Part shown: positions 1 through 5,839 of the stretch, piece by piece | Position numbering within the stretch: the first letter of the stretch is position 1 | Layout: each line of letters opens with the position of its first letter | Virus record (IMG/VR): IMGVR_UViG_3300042923_000254 | Location: 1-22,314 of that record | From: a virus | DNA: 22,314 nt | Direction: 5' to 3' (one strand) | Notes under the pieces: generated by a model | Database searches by the model: none | What the model was told of the DNA's origin: nothing | Seen by the model: the letters and a program-made list of their open reading frames with translations, nothing else | Translations under genes and position numbers: made by a program

Positions 1-103
1 ATACACCAATAACATGAGCGAACTCACATTCTGTAAGACCCTTAACCTTCATCAGACTGTTAAGGAATTCTACATCAATTGTCACTGATTTTTTCATTTT
101 CAT
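1..103 (-). CDS. XRE-type regulator, 3' part cut off by window edge
   Basis: The first 34 codons are visible, read leftward from ATG at 103-101 behind a perfect GGAGGTGA ribosome site; the rest lies beyond the left edge. The visible part (VEFLNSLMKVKGLTECEFA, then HVIGV) has the helix-turn-helix spacing of lambda-repressor/Cro-like XRE proteins (alanine and IGV after the recognition turn). It diverges from the repressor-like gene at 250, so this is probably the Cro/antirepressor side of the lysogeny switch and the first gene of the leftward early operon. Its promoter overlaps the operator-like repeats at 114-214. A second ATG two codons downstream is possible but less well spaced. Family call is moderate because most of the protein is missing. 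Confidence 0.6.
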   Translation of the reverse strand, partial: MKMKKSVTIDVEFLNSLMKVKGLTECEFAHVIGV

Positions 104-113
104 CTCACCTCCA

Positions 114-214
114 TTACCTTTTGTCATTACCTTATGTCAATAATCTAGCATGAATTTTACCTAATGTCAACACTTTTTGGTAATGGATATTTTGCTTTCG
201 TTGCCTATTGTCAA
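114..214. repeat. Four 14-bp operator-like repeats in the switch intergenic
   Basis: Four same-orientation copies of TTACCTWWTGTCAA are seen at 114-127 (TTACCTTTTGTCAT), 127-140 (TTACCTTATGTCAA), 157-170 (TTACCTAATGTCAA) and 201-214 (TTGCCTATTGTCAA). Each copy is a weak palindrome, since the complementary strand reads TTGACAWWAGGTAA. Clustered copies between divergent XRE genes are the expected layout of repressor operators. Copy 157-170 supplies the -35 hexamer of the leftward promoter, so a bound repressor would block that promoter. That the 250-687 product binds here is inference. Confidence 0.7.
142..170 (-). promoter_or_regulatory. Leftward early promoter (switch)
   Basis: On the minus strand a perfect TTGACA (170-165), a 17-bp spacer and TAGATT (147-142) preceded by TG (extended -10) form a strong sigma-A promoter. 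The -35 lies inside operator copy 157-170 and the predicted start falls in copy 127-140. It drives the partial gene ending at 103. Confidence 0.7.
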
Positions 215-249
215 CGCTAATGAGAGAATGATTATCATGAGGAGGTGAA

Positions 250-687
250 ATGATTTTGAGTTTCGGAGAGGAACTTAAAAAATTAAGAGAGAGTAAGGGC
301 ATGACGGTCAATCAGCTTGCAATATACTCAGGAGTTAGTGCAGCATCCATATCGAGATATGAAACCGGCGAAAGAGGCATACCAAAACCACCAACCATAG
401 AAAAGTTGGCTAAGGGATTACGTGTTGATTACAACGATTTAATGAAACTTGCCGGCCACATTAGAACTCAGCCTGAAAAGATGGTCGAGGACAAACATCC
501 TGCCGATAAGCTGCTAGAATATATTGAATCAGGGCTGACAGATGAGCAAATAAAAGAAAGAATGGATTTCTTTGTAGACATATTGAAACTAGATGATGAG
601 GAAATAGAAGAATTTATGTCTTTTGTTCGATGGCAGTTATCTAAGAAGACGCAACGGTCTGCTGCTTCAAAATCTGATGAGCCATAA
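250..687 (+). CDS. XRE-family phage repressor
   Basis: 145-aa DNA-binding protein. Residues about 5-65 are a classic XRE helix-turn-helix (FGEELKKLRESKGMTVNQLA, then VSAASISRYETGERGIP). The C-terminal part is acidic and helical (residues about 85-130) and probably dimerises. There is no S24 peptidase Ser/Lys region, so this would not be a RecA-cleaved CI type. The ATG sits 4 nt after GGAGG; a TTG two codons later has a longer spacing and is an alternative start. It diverges from the leftward XRE gene across the repeats at 114-214 and is the best candidate for lysogeny repressor. No convincing promoter of its own was found. Its last 47 bases overlap a convergent small gene (641-805). Confidence 0.85.
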   Translation: MILSFGEELKKLRESKGMTVNQLAIYSGVSAASISRYETGERGIPKPPTIEKLAKGLRVDYNDLMKLAGHIRTQPEKMVEDKHPADKLLEYIESGLTDEQIKERMDFFVDILKLDDEEIEEFMSFVRWQLSKKTQRSAASKSDEP

Positions 688-805
688 CGTGTACTGGTTT
701 AAGTTTTATCGCATCTTTGTTCTCGAGATATTTTATTCCCTCTTCTGGATCAATGCCTAAACGCTTAAAAAACTCATAATCAATAAAAAGTTTATCTTTG
801 TCCAT
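641..805 (-). CDS. Small convergent protein, 54 aa, function unknown
   Basis: Leftward ORF with ATG at 805 behind AGGTGGTG (spacing about 6) and stop at 641. The product is charged and helical (MDKDKLFIDYEFFKRLGID at the start, VHVMAHQILKQQ near the end) with no recognisable domain. It overlaps the 3' end of the repressor gene by 47 bp tail to tail. The good ribosome site and lack of any other explanation for 688-805 support it. The overlap means transcripts of the two genes are complementary at their ends. Not recognised; function unknown. Confidence 0.5.
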   Translation of the reverse strand: MDKDKLFIDYEFFKRLGIDPEEGIKYLENKDAIKLKPVHVMAHQILKQQTVASS

Positions 806-899
806 AGAAGCACCACCTGTTAATTGATAGTTAAGATCAGTATATTACGATCATAACAGGAACGACAGTTCTCATGAAAGATGACGAATATGACGGTGC

Positions 900-927
900 T
901 TGACAATTAAAGGAAAACATATGTTCT
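900..927 (+). promoter_or_regulatory. Possible promoter with LexA-like half-palindrome
   Basis: TTGACA (900-905) lies 59 nt upstream of the 964 gene, but the hexamer 17 bp on (GTTCTG) is a poor -10. The overlapping AAAACATATGTTCT (914-927) differs from the Bacillus LexA consensus (CGAAC-N4-GTTCG) in the outer bases and one core base. The rest of 806-963 shows nothing further I can support. Confidence 0.25.
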
Positions 928-963
928 GTTTTTAAGTAAAAAAAATGATCGAGGGATTGGTAA

Positions 964-1194
964 ATGGGCTTCCGAGTCGGGAGAGTCCTTCTACATCCTC
1001 AACTAAAATCACGTGGCCTAACACAGATCGATTTAGCTCGATACATGAAAGTGTCACAATCATTCATATCCCAAATATCTAGAAAAAAGAAACCAATGTC
1101 ATTTGAATTCGCCAAAAACGTTTCCCACTTTTTAGGCTGTGAAATGAATGACATTGTAGAATGGGAATGGGTGGATGAGGATGAAGGCGAGTAG
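964..1194 (+). CDS. Small XRE/Cro-like DNA-binding protein
   Basis: 76 aa, almost entirely one helix-turn-helix: LTQIDLARYMKVSQSFISQI (residues about 19-38), followed by SFEFAKNVSHFLGCEMNDI, the usual XRE helix 4-5 region, and an acidic tail (EWVDEDEGE). The ATG is preceded by GAGGG about 8 nt away. Its size and position, second regulator between repressor and integrase, suit a Cro/Xre accessory regulator, perhaps controlling the rightward genes to the integrase; that role is inference. A perfect 6-bp hairpin with a GAAA loop (1189-1204) covers the stop codon but lacks a T-tract. Confidence 0.8.
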   Translation: MGFRVGRVLLHPQLKSRGLTQIDLARYMKVSQSFISQISRKKKPMSFEFAKNVSHFLGCEMNDIVEWEWVDEDEGE

Positions 1195-1267
1195 GAAACT
1201 ACTCTCCCCCGGATCGAATATAAGCCCAAGCTTTTAAAGTAAGTGCTTTCATGAAAAATATACCACG

Positions 1268-1393
1268 CTAAGACAGGTTTTGAATAGCAGATTTCAGACA
1301 ATTCTTTCTATTTGGTAATAATTGCCCTGTTTCAATGTCGAAATAATGGTTAAACGACAAAATAACCATATCTTTTGGATTATATATAGACAT
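1268..1393 (-). CDS. Possible 41-aa protein, function unknown
   Basis: Leftward ORF from ATG 1393 to TAG 1268, with a modest AGGT site 6 nt upstream. The residue mix (MSIYNPKDMVILSFNHYFDI at the start) looks protein-like and fills the otherwise empty 1195-1454 interval. It runs against the surrounding rightward genes. No family recognised. It may be a chance ORF. Confidence 0.3.
   Translation of the reverse strand: MSIYNPKDMVILSFNHYFDIETGQLLPNRKNCLKSAIQNLS
1346..1369. repeat. 7-bp inverted repeat in 1195-1454 intergenic
   Basis: ATGGTTA (1346-1352) and TAACCAT (1363-1369) are perfect inverted copies separated by 10 bp, upstream of an AT-rich stretch (TATATATAG near 1381). It could be an operator for the 1455-2315 gene pair, or a chance feature inside the possible 41-aa ORF. 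Confidence 0.3.
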
Positions 1394-1454
1394 GTATTAC
1401 CTGTTTGTGGATTAATAGGAATTGACAGAAATAGATAAAAAGGTGGTGAGAATC

Positions 1455-1805
1455 ATGAGTGATGAATTAAAGTGTCAGAATTGTAACCATCTGAACAAGA
1501 TACAAAAGTTTTGTGGTAATTGCGGATCTCGGTTAATTTTCTTACAGGAAGAGATATACGAAAAAGAACGTATCATAGTCCGTAATAAAATGATGAATAA
1601 GGCCGGGAATATTGTCGGTGGAATCATTGCATTTGTCGCGATTTGGATAATTGGAAGTGCAATATTGAACTTTGTATTATCAGAATCTGACAGAATATTT
1701 TCTGGTGGAATCGCCTTTTTAGTTGGACTCGTTGTTATGTTGTTTATGATATTTGGTGATTTCGGAAAAAAAGAAATTCAACAAGATGACCAAGCAAATA
1801 CCTGA
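1455..1805 (+). CDS. Zinc-ribbon protein with two membrane segments
   Basis: 116 aa. Residues 7-23 form a zinc ribbon of the CxxC-x9-CxxC type (CQNC ... CGNC), then a basic linker, then two hydrophobic segments (about 51-74 and 83-101) and a short polar tail. The start at ATG 1455 is chosen because AAGGTGG lies just upstream; an upstream TTG at 1422 has no ribosome site. The topology predicts a membrane protein with a cytoplasmic zinc ribbon. Together with the next gene (30-bp gap) it forms a two-gene membrane unit between the regulators and the integrase, a common place for superinfection-exclusion or other lysogeny cargo. No specific family recognised; that role is inference. Confidence 0.75.
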   Translation: MSDELKCQNCNHLNKIQKFCGNCGSRLIFLQEEIYEKERIIVRNKMMNKAGNIVGGIIAFVAIWIIGSAILNFVLSESDRIFSGGIAFLVGLVVMLFMIFGDFGKKEIQQDDQANT

Positions 1806-1835
1806 TCCGATCGGGATACTACTGGAGTACTTAGA

Positions 1836-2315
1836 ATGGAATCAGAAAATGAAATACTAGAAACACAAAACCGTCAAAATTTGAGGCCAAACATAATCGG
1901 TTGGGTTATTGGATTAGTGGCAATTGCGGTTGTATATTTAGTCTTTAATCTTGTTTTTGTCGGAGGGCAAAAATTATGGCATAGTGGCGACCAGAAAAAG
2001 TTAGACCAGATAAAGGCTGTTCTAGAAACAGAAAAGAATGCTATTGATGATGTTGAAGCACAATTAGTTGTGAAAAATATAAACATGGATAAGTTAAAAA
2101 AGGATATAGACGCTCTAAAGAACAGCAGAGACATTGATCGTTATAACAGACTGGTAGATGACTATAACATGAAATTAGGAGCGTATAATCAGCAATATGA
2201 TGACTACGAAAAGCGATTAAACTCCTACAACCAAAAAGTGAATGAGGCAAATGAATTAGCAAAAAAGATAGGATCTACCTGGTACGTTATACCTGTTCCA
2301 GTAGGAAAACACTAA
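1836..2315 (+). CDS. Membrane-anchored coiled-coil protein
   Basis: 159 aa: a polar N-terminus, one transmembrane segment (about residues 19-43), then a long charged coiled coil (about 51-147, e.g. KLKKDIDALKNSRDIDRYNR), ending in a small hydrophobic patch (WYVIPVPVGKH). With a single N-terminal anchor the coiled coil probably faces outward, but orientation is not certain. The gene sits 30 bp after the zinc-ribbon membrane protein, likely co-transcribed, and ends in a terminator. GGAG lies about 10 nt before the ATG, so initiation may be moderate. No family recognised; it could be an exclusion or surface-blocking protein. Confidence 0.75.
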   Translation: MESENEILETQNRQNLRPNIIGWVIGLVAIAVVYLVFNLVFVGGQKLWHSGDQKKLDQIKAVLETEKNAIDDVEAQLVVKNINMDKLKKDIDALKNSRDIDRYNRLVDDYNMKLGAYNQQYDDYEKRLNSYNQKVNEANELAKKIGSTWYVIPVPVGKH

Positions 2316-2336
2316 GCCCTTATTTGGGCTTTTTCT
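2314..2336 (+). terminator. Terminator after the membrane-protein pair
   Basis: AAGCCC (2314-2319) and GGGCTT (2326-2331) form a 6-bp stem with a 6-nt loop, followed by TTTTTCTT. It overlaps the stop codon of the coiled-coil gene and precedes the next ribosome site by a few bases. Confidence 0.8.
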
Positions 2337-2350
2337 TATAAGGAGGAACT

Positions 2351-2551
2351 ATGTACCTTTGGTGCTCGCGATGCTGTTATGCCACACACAGGGACCGGTG
2401 GAGGTTTGACCTTGGCAAGTATGGTACGTGCCCGAAATGTGGTTGTAGCTCAAACAGGAACGCGATAGAATGGGGATACATCGCTTTGGCGAATGGATAT
2501 CCCGACATACCCATAGAAGGTTATTATACGATTCAACCCGTTTTATTCTAG
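2351..2551 (+). CDS. Small Cys-rich zinc-ribbon protein upstream of integrase
   Basis: 66 aa, start ATG 2351 after a perfect AAGGAGG. Cysteines at 5, 8, 9 and 27, 30, 32 (WCSRCC ... CPKCGC) give a two-knuckle zinc ribbon; the C-terminal half has no cysteine. The integrase starts 13 bp after the stop with its own strong ribosome site, so the two are co-expressed. Small proteins encoded beside serine integrases are sometimes their recombination directionality partners, and zinc-ribbon domains are also used in such complexes. That is a hypothesis; a general DNA/RNA-binding role is equally possible. Confidence 0.7.
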   Translation: MYLWCSRCCYATHRDRWRFDLGKYGTCPKCGCSSNRNAIEWGYIALANGYPDIPIEGYYTIQPVLF

Positions 2552-2564
2552 GAGGTCGCCCACC

Positions 2565-3974
2565 ATGAAAGCTGTCATCTATTCGCGTATCTCGCGTGAC
2601 GAGCAGAGTAAATACTCGATCTCTGAACAAGTTCAAATATGCCAAAAGGAAATGGAAGCTGCCGGACATGAAATCGTGGATATCTTTATCGATGAGGGTT
2701 TTTCGTCCAAGACAATGAAACGGCCAGCTCTGCAAAAGATGTTATCGCAGATTGGACAGAAAAAGTTTGACATCATTTGCGTCTGGAACTCGGACCGGTT
2801 GACTCGTACCACGTTGGACGGACTAACGATGGTGACGACGATGTTTCGGCCGGCTGGGATCGATTTCGTATCGGTTACCGAAGACATAGACACGTCCACA
2901 TCAGACGGTATGATGATGTTCACTATACGGCTTTCTATGGCTCAGAGAGAGCGCGAACGGATTGCAGAACGGGTTATTATGGGACAGATCGGACGAGCCA
3001 AGAAAGGCAAGCGTAATTCGTCTAGCCGCCCATATGGGTACGATGTCGGGGAAGATTTGGCTTTGTTCATCAATGAACGCGAGGCCGAAGTTGTCCGTAA
3101 AATCTACGCCTGGTACATCAAGGGACATGGGAAGAACAAAATAGCAGGTATGCTCAATGAGGAATCAATTCCTACATTAGAAGGATCGTTCTGGCGTGAA
3201 CGGACGATCGGGGATGTGCTTCGGAATATCACTTACACGGGTTCCACTCACTTCAAGCCGAAAAATAGCGAACGTATCGTTATTGAGCACGTACATGAAG
3301 CCATCATTTCCATGGAGACGTTTGAGAAGGCGCAGGCTGTCACGGCCCGTAAACAAGAGGAAACGATGAGCCAATCCAGTTACGACTTCCCGTTCTCGAC
3401 GATCTTAAAATGCGCGGTATGCGGACGTTCCTTTCATGGAAAAAAGAGCAGTCGCGGCGTCCGGTTCTATCGGTGCTCCGGGAAGTATCGTCAAGACCCA
3501 TGCTTTGTCTCGGATATCGCGGAGAACAAGTTGGTAAACATGCTATTCGATTTATCCAAACTCGACCTGGAGGAAAGCAACACGTTTGCTAAGGAAGCGC
3601 CTGAAAAGGACGTATCGAAAGAACGGAAAAAGATTGAAAAGAAACTTGAAGAAAGTTCAAACCGTCGTAGAAACTGGTCTTATGCTATGGGCGATGGAAA
3701 AATGCGATACGAGGATTTCTCTCGGTTAATGGATGAAGAAAACAAACGAGTGGCCGAGTGGGAAAAGCAGTTGACCGAACTTGGGAACTCGGAGGAAAAG
3801 AAAGCGCCGGTTCGATCTCGAAAAGAATTCGCACGGCAGATTGGGGATATCAAGATCAACTGGAGCAAATGGGATCATGAGGAACGGAAGGAAGTCATTC
3901 AAAACCTGTTCAAGCGCATCGCTATCGCGAAAGTACAGGGTGAATGGTTCATAGTTGGGTACGAAGAATTGTAG
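2565..3974 (+). CDS. int: Large serine recombinase (phage integrase)
   Basis: 469-aa site-specific recombinase that integrates and excises the phage between attP and attB. The N-terminal resolvase domain (about 1-145) carries the nucleophile Ser10 in YSRISRDEQ and the arginines of DRLTR (78, 81). Then comes the long helix ending in the recombinase domain (about 150-260, RPYGYD at 155-160), a zinc ribbon with Cys283, 286, 304 and 313 (CAVC ... C ... C), and a charged coiled coil (about 345-420). The length is typical of shorter TP901-1-like integrases, and all landmarks are intact. Start ATG 2565 follows AGGAGGT. Phage genes lie on both sides. Confidence 0.95.
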   Translation: MKAVIYSRISRDEQSKYSISEQVQICQKEMEAAGHEIVDIFIDEGFSSKTMKRPALQKMLSQIGQKKFDIICVWNSDRLTRTTLDGLTMVTTMFRPAGIDFVSVTEDIDTSTSDGMMMFTIRLSMAQRERERIAERVIMGQIGRAKKGKRNSSSRPYGYDVGEDLALFINEREAEVVRKIYAWYIKGHGKNKIAGMLNEESIPTLEGSFWRERTIGDVLRNITYTGSTHFKPKNSERIVIEHVHEAIISMETFEKAQAVTARKQEETMSQSSYDFPFSTILKCAVCGRSFHGKKSSRGVRFYRCSGKYRQDPCFVSDIAENKLVNMLFDLSKLDLEESNTFAKEAPEKDVSKERKKIEKKLEESSNRRRNWSYAMGDGKMRYEDFSRLMDEENKRVAEWEKQLTELGNSEEKKAPVRSRKEFARQIGDIKINWSKWDHEERKEVIQNLFKRIAIAKVQGEWFIVGYEEL

Positions 3975-4023
3975 CAGTTATCCCCGTCTCACTGTATCTA
4001 ACCGGGAATAACTGCTACTTTTT
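3971..4023 (+). terminator. Integrase terminator; also an attP-like palindrome
   Basis: Arms 3971-3986 and 4003-4018 are 16-bp inverted copies with one mismatch around a 16-nt centre, followed by TTTTTATATA. This is a strong rightward terminator starting at the integrase stop codon. The total of 48 bp with symmetrical outer arms and an asymmetric centre is also what a serine-integrase attP looks like; see findings. Confidence 0.85.
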
Positions 4024-4030
4024 ATATATA

Positions 4031-4055
4031 AAAAAGCGCCTTCGCAGGCACTCTT
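4031..4055 (-). terminator. Leftward terminator after the YolD-like gene
   Basis: On the minus strand GTGCCT-GCGA-AGGCGC (one T-G pair) followed by TTTTTTA lies directly after the YolD-like stop codon. It faces the integrase terminator, so the two convergent units are insulated from each other. Confidence 0.8.
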
Positions 4056-4056
4056 T

Positions 4057-4371
4057 TCATTCCACTCCGATGATATCGTCAATCTTCACAATTTCCTGAC
4101 CGACCACGACGATTCGTTTCCTCATATCAATCAGTTGTACAATCCCCCGCGCCGGATCACGTTCCCACACTTCCACGGTTACCGCCGTTTGCTCCTCCTT
4201 CGACTCGTACAGTTTCCGGCTCATGTCCTCGATCTCCTGTTCGTCCAACACCGGTCGTTCTTGCGGATCCGCCTTAAACCATTCCTTGTGTTGGATGATC
4301 GTCTTAACGTGTTCCGGCAGCATCATGCGGGAGGATTCCCACAAGCCGTTGTTTTCGAGTTTCTTTCCCAT
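4057..4371 (-). CDS. YolD-like protein
   Basis: 104 aa of the YolD-like family. The hallmark N-terminus NNGLWESSRMMLPEH (about 7-21) is followed by the usual short helical and beta-strand body. In Bacillus the family is usually encoded with a Y-family DNA polymerase (UvrX/YqjW) in SOS-induced operons; here the polymerase partner is absent. Start ATG 4371 is chosen because GGAGGTG stands 5 nt upstream and residues before it do not belong to the family. A LexA-box promoter precedes it and a terminator follows, so it is an independent SOS gene sitting after the lysis module and convergent with the integrase. Confidence 0.88.
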   Translation of the reverse strand: MGKKLENNGLWESSRMMLPEHVKTIIQHKEWFKADPQERPVLDEQEIEDMSRKLYESKEEQTAVTVEVWERDPARGIVQLIDMRKRIVVVGQEIVKIDDIIGVE

Positions 4372-4387
4372 AAAGCACCTCCAAATG

Positions 4388-4410
4388 GAACGTATGTTCT
4401 TATAATAACA
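4388..4410 (-). promoter_or_regulatory. SOS promoter with LexA box
   Basis: GAACGTATGTTC (4388-4399) matches the Bacillus LexA/DinR core GAAC-N4-GTTC exactly. On the minus strand TGTTATTAT (4410-4402) is an extended -10; the box covers the expected start site, where LexA would block initiation. No good -35 is visible (AACCGA at the right place). It drives only the YolD-like gene. Confidence 0.8.
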
Positions 4411-4411
4411 C

Positions 4412-4439
4412 AAAAAAGCCCCACTCGGTTAAAGTGGGG
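4412..4439 (-). terminator. Terminator ending the late operon
   Basis: On the minus strand CCCCACT (4439-4433) and AGTGGGG (4425-4419) form a 7-bp stem with a 7-nt loop, then C and TTTTTT. It lies 6 bp after the amidase stop and immediately upstream of the SOS promoter, separating YolD from late transcription. Confidence 0.9.
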
Positions 4440-4445
4440 TTAGGG

Positions 4446-5192
4446 TTATTTGAACCATCCTTCGGCTTTCATGAGCGAAAAGAACTTCTCGAAGTAATTC
4501 AGCGCCCATTGCTCATTGCCGTCGTTCTTATTGACGAGGGAATACATATATTGCGTCTGCTGCGATACAAGGTAAGCATAGCCGCGACGTGCTTCCATTG
4601 TACTAGCCGCATCGATTCGTATTCGGGTGTCCAATACATCGTTACGAAGTTTGTTCATGTCGATCCCCGGGCAAGCCGTCGGGGTAACCTCGCCATGCCC
4701 TTTGATGATCTTCACGTTCGGGAACTGCTCGTGCTGCTGCAGCATCAGGATGACCGCGATTAAGGCCGTTCTATCGTCGTCTGTCATGCCGTCCGTGTAC
4801 TTGTATTCGCCCGATACGCTGACATGAATCGTGTATCCGTTGTTGCTTGGTACGCCGTATTTGAGCGGTAACAGGTCGTTACAGAGGTAGGCCTGACCTC
4901 CACGAATCCAAATGTCATAGGGGAACCCCGGGTCTCCCTTCTCATGATTAACCTTGCTCCCGATATGCCCATTTGCGATCCGTGTCGCTAGTTCGACGTC
5001 CGTCACGCCTTCGAATTTATACTTCGGCAGCGCATCATGGTGTACGATGATCGTCGTGATAGCGTTAGGATTACGATTGCCGCAAAGCTGCTCCCACGTA
5101 TACGCCGGATTGACAGGGATCACGCCGCGAAGGTCGACGATCGGCTTTACATTCAGGTTATTTATTAGATTCGATTGGAATTGTATCTCCAC
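4446..5192 (-). CDS. N-acetylmuramoyl-L-alanine amidase (endolysin)
   Basis: 248-aa zinc amidase of the amidase-2/PGRP type, cutting the amide bond between muramic acid and the stem peptide for host lysis. Visible landmarks: IIVHHDA with His51/His52, GHGEVTPTACPG with His166 and Cys174 (the other zinc ligands), and the core strand HVSVSGEY around 123-130. The C-terminal approx. 60 residues (tyrosine-rich, YAYLVSQQTQYMYSLV) look like a small wall-binding or oligomer region, not a known repeat. The start is GTG 5192, inside the holin gene (35-bp overlap) with no clear ribosome site, so translation is probably coupled to the holin. Last gene of the late operon. Confidence 0.92.
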   Translation of the reverse strand: MEIQFQSNLINNLNVKPIVDLRGVIPVNPAYTWEQLCGNRNPNAITTIIVHHDALPKYKFEGVTDVELATRIANGHIGSKVNHEKGDPGFPYDIWIRGGQAYLCNDLLPLKYGVPSNNGYTIHVSVSGEYKYTDGMTDDDRTALIAVILMLQQHEQFPNVKIIKGHGEVTPTACPGIDMNKLRNDVLDTRIRIDAASTMEARRGYAYLVSQQTQYMYSLVNKNDGNEQWALNYFEKFFSLMKAEGWFK

Positions 5193-5574
5193 TGGCGGCA
5201 GCCCCTCCGTTGTTATTTTTCGTTTTCAGGAAGTCCTTGATTCCACGACCCGTTATATATGCTGCTGCTGCACCGGCGATGTACCATACTTCCTCGTCGC
5301 TCAGTTCGATATCCAGGTATGAAGCAAAGCCAATAATCAGACAGGCGAATACGAGCGTAAATAGCTTCGTACTTCCCCAATTGACCGGCTCGCCTTTCTT
5401 CATCTTCGCAATATCATTTACGATCGCTACCCCAACGAAGTTAACAGACAGCCCGATGGAGGCAATGAGCTGCGTCGGGTTCAAATGCCATCCAAACCGG
5501 TTATTACACGCAATGGCGATCATCGTAATCGTGGATACGAGAAACGACGGAAGCAACCATTTACTATTTGTCAT
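5158..5574 (-). CDS. Phage holin-like membrane protein
   Basis: 138 aa with three clear hydrophobic segments (about 6-23, 35-53, 70-86), a weaker fourth (95-109) and a polar, Asn/Gly/Lys-rich C-terminus. This is a usual holin layout: it would form the membrane lesion that releases or activates the amidase encoded directly downstream. ATG 5574 follows AAGGAG; its ATGA overlaps the stop of the preceding gene. No specific holin family was recognised; the call rests on topology and on position just before the lysin. Confidence 0.8.
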   Translation of the reverse strand: MTNSKWLLPSFLVSTITMIAIACNNRFGWHLNPTQLIASIGLSVNFVGVAIVNDIAKMKKGEPVNWGSTKLFTLVFACLIIGFASYLDIELSDEEVWYIAGAAAAYITGRGIKDFLKTKNNNGGAAASGDTIPIESNK

Positions 5575-5801
5575 ACTGCTGCACTCCTTCCGGGAGGTAC
5601 TCCGTTTGTTATGATGTCTACCACATGGTTCAGTTCTGCCGATCCATTTCGGCGTATTTCCTCCAACGGGGGGATGATCTGCTCATAGGTATACCGGTCA
5701 GCCGTTTCCTTGTCGTACAATTCGCATATGGTCCGGTAAAATTCGCTTTGGTCGGCCGGCTTATCCATGACACAGCACCATTTCACGATCATATGGATCA
5801 T
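5571..5801 (-). CDS. Small protein upstream of holin, 76 aa
   Basis: Soluble, charged protein (KPADQSEFYRTICELYDKET) with no recognised domain. ATG 5801 follows GGAGGTG by 4 nt; a second ATG three codons later is possible. It overlaps the holin start by ATGA. Small proteins in this spot in Bacillales phages are often XkdX-like or lysis regulators, but no such motif is visible. Confidence 0.65.
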   Translation of the reverse strand: MIHMIVKWCCVMDKPADQSEFYRTICELYDKETADRYTYEQIIPPLEEIRRNGSAELNHVVDIITNGVPPGRSAAV

Positions 5802-5813
5802 AGGTCACCTCCA

Positions 5814-5838
5814 ATAGAAAAGACGCCCGGAGGCGTCT
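5814..5838 (-). terminator. Terminator after the 1130-aa gene
   Basis: AGACGCC (5821-5827) and GGCGTCT (5832-5838) form a perfect 7-bp stem with a 4-nt loop; the minus strand then reads TTTCTATT. It lies between the structural genes and the lysis genes, so the lysis genes may get only read-through or another promoter. Confidence 0.8.
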
Positions 5839-5839
5839 A

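Noticed and set aside
914-927. LexA-box-like AAAACATATGTTCT
   Set aside because: One core base and both flanks differ from consensus and no good -10 is linked to it; kept only as a weak regulatory note.
1189-1204. Perfect GAGTAG-GAAA-CTACTC hairpin at the stop of the small XRE gene
   Set aside because: Followed by TCCCCC, not a T-tract, so not called a terminator.
999-1301. 100-codon leftward ORF over the small XRE gene
   Set aside because: It lies antisense to a clear helix-turn-helix gene and lacks a ribosome site.
1422-1427. TTGACA before the zinc-ribbon membrane gene
   Set aside because: Only 28 nt before the start codon, with the ribosome site in between, so a promoter there would start transcription inside the gene.
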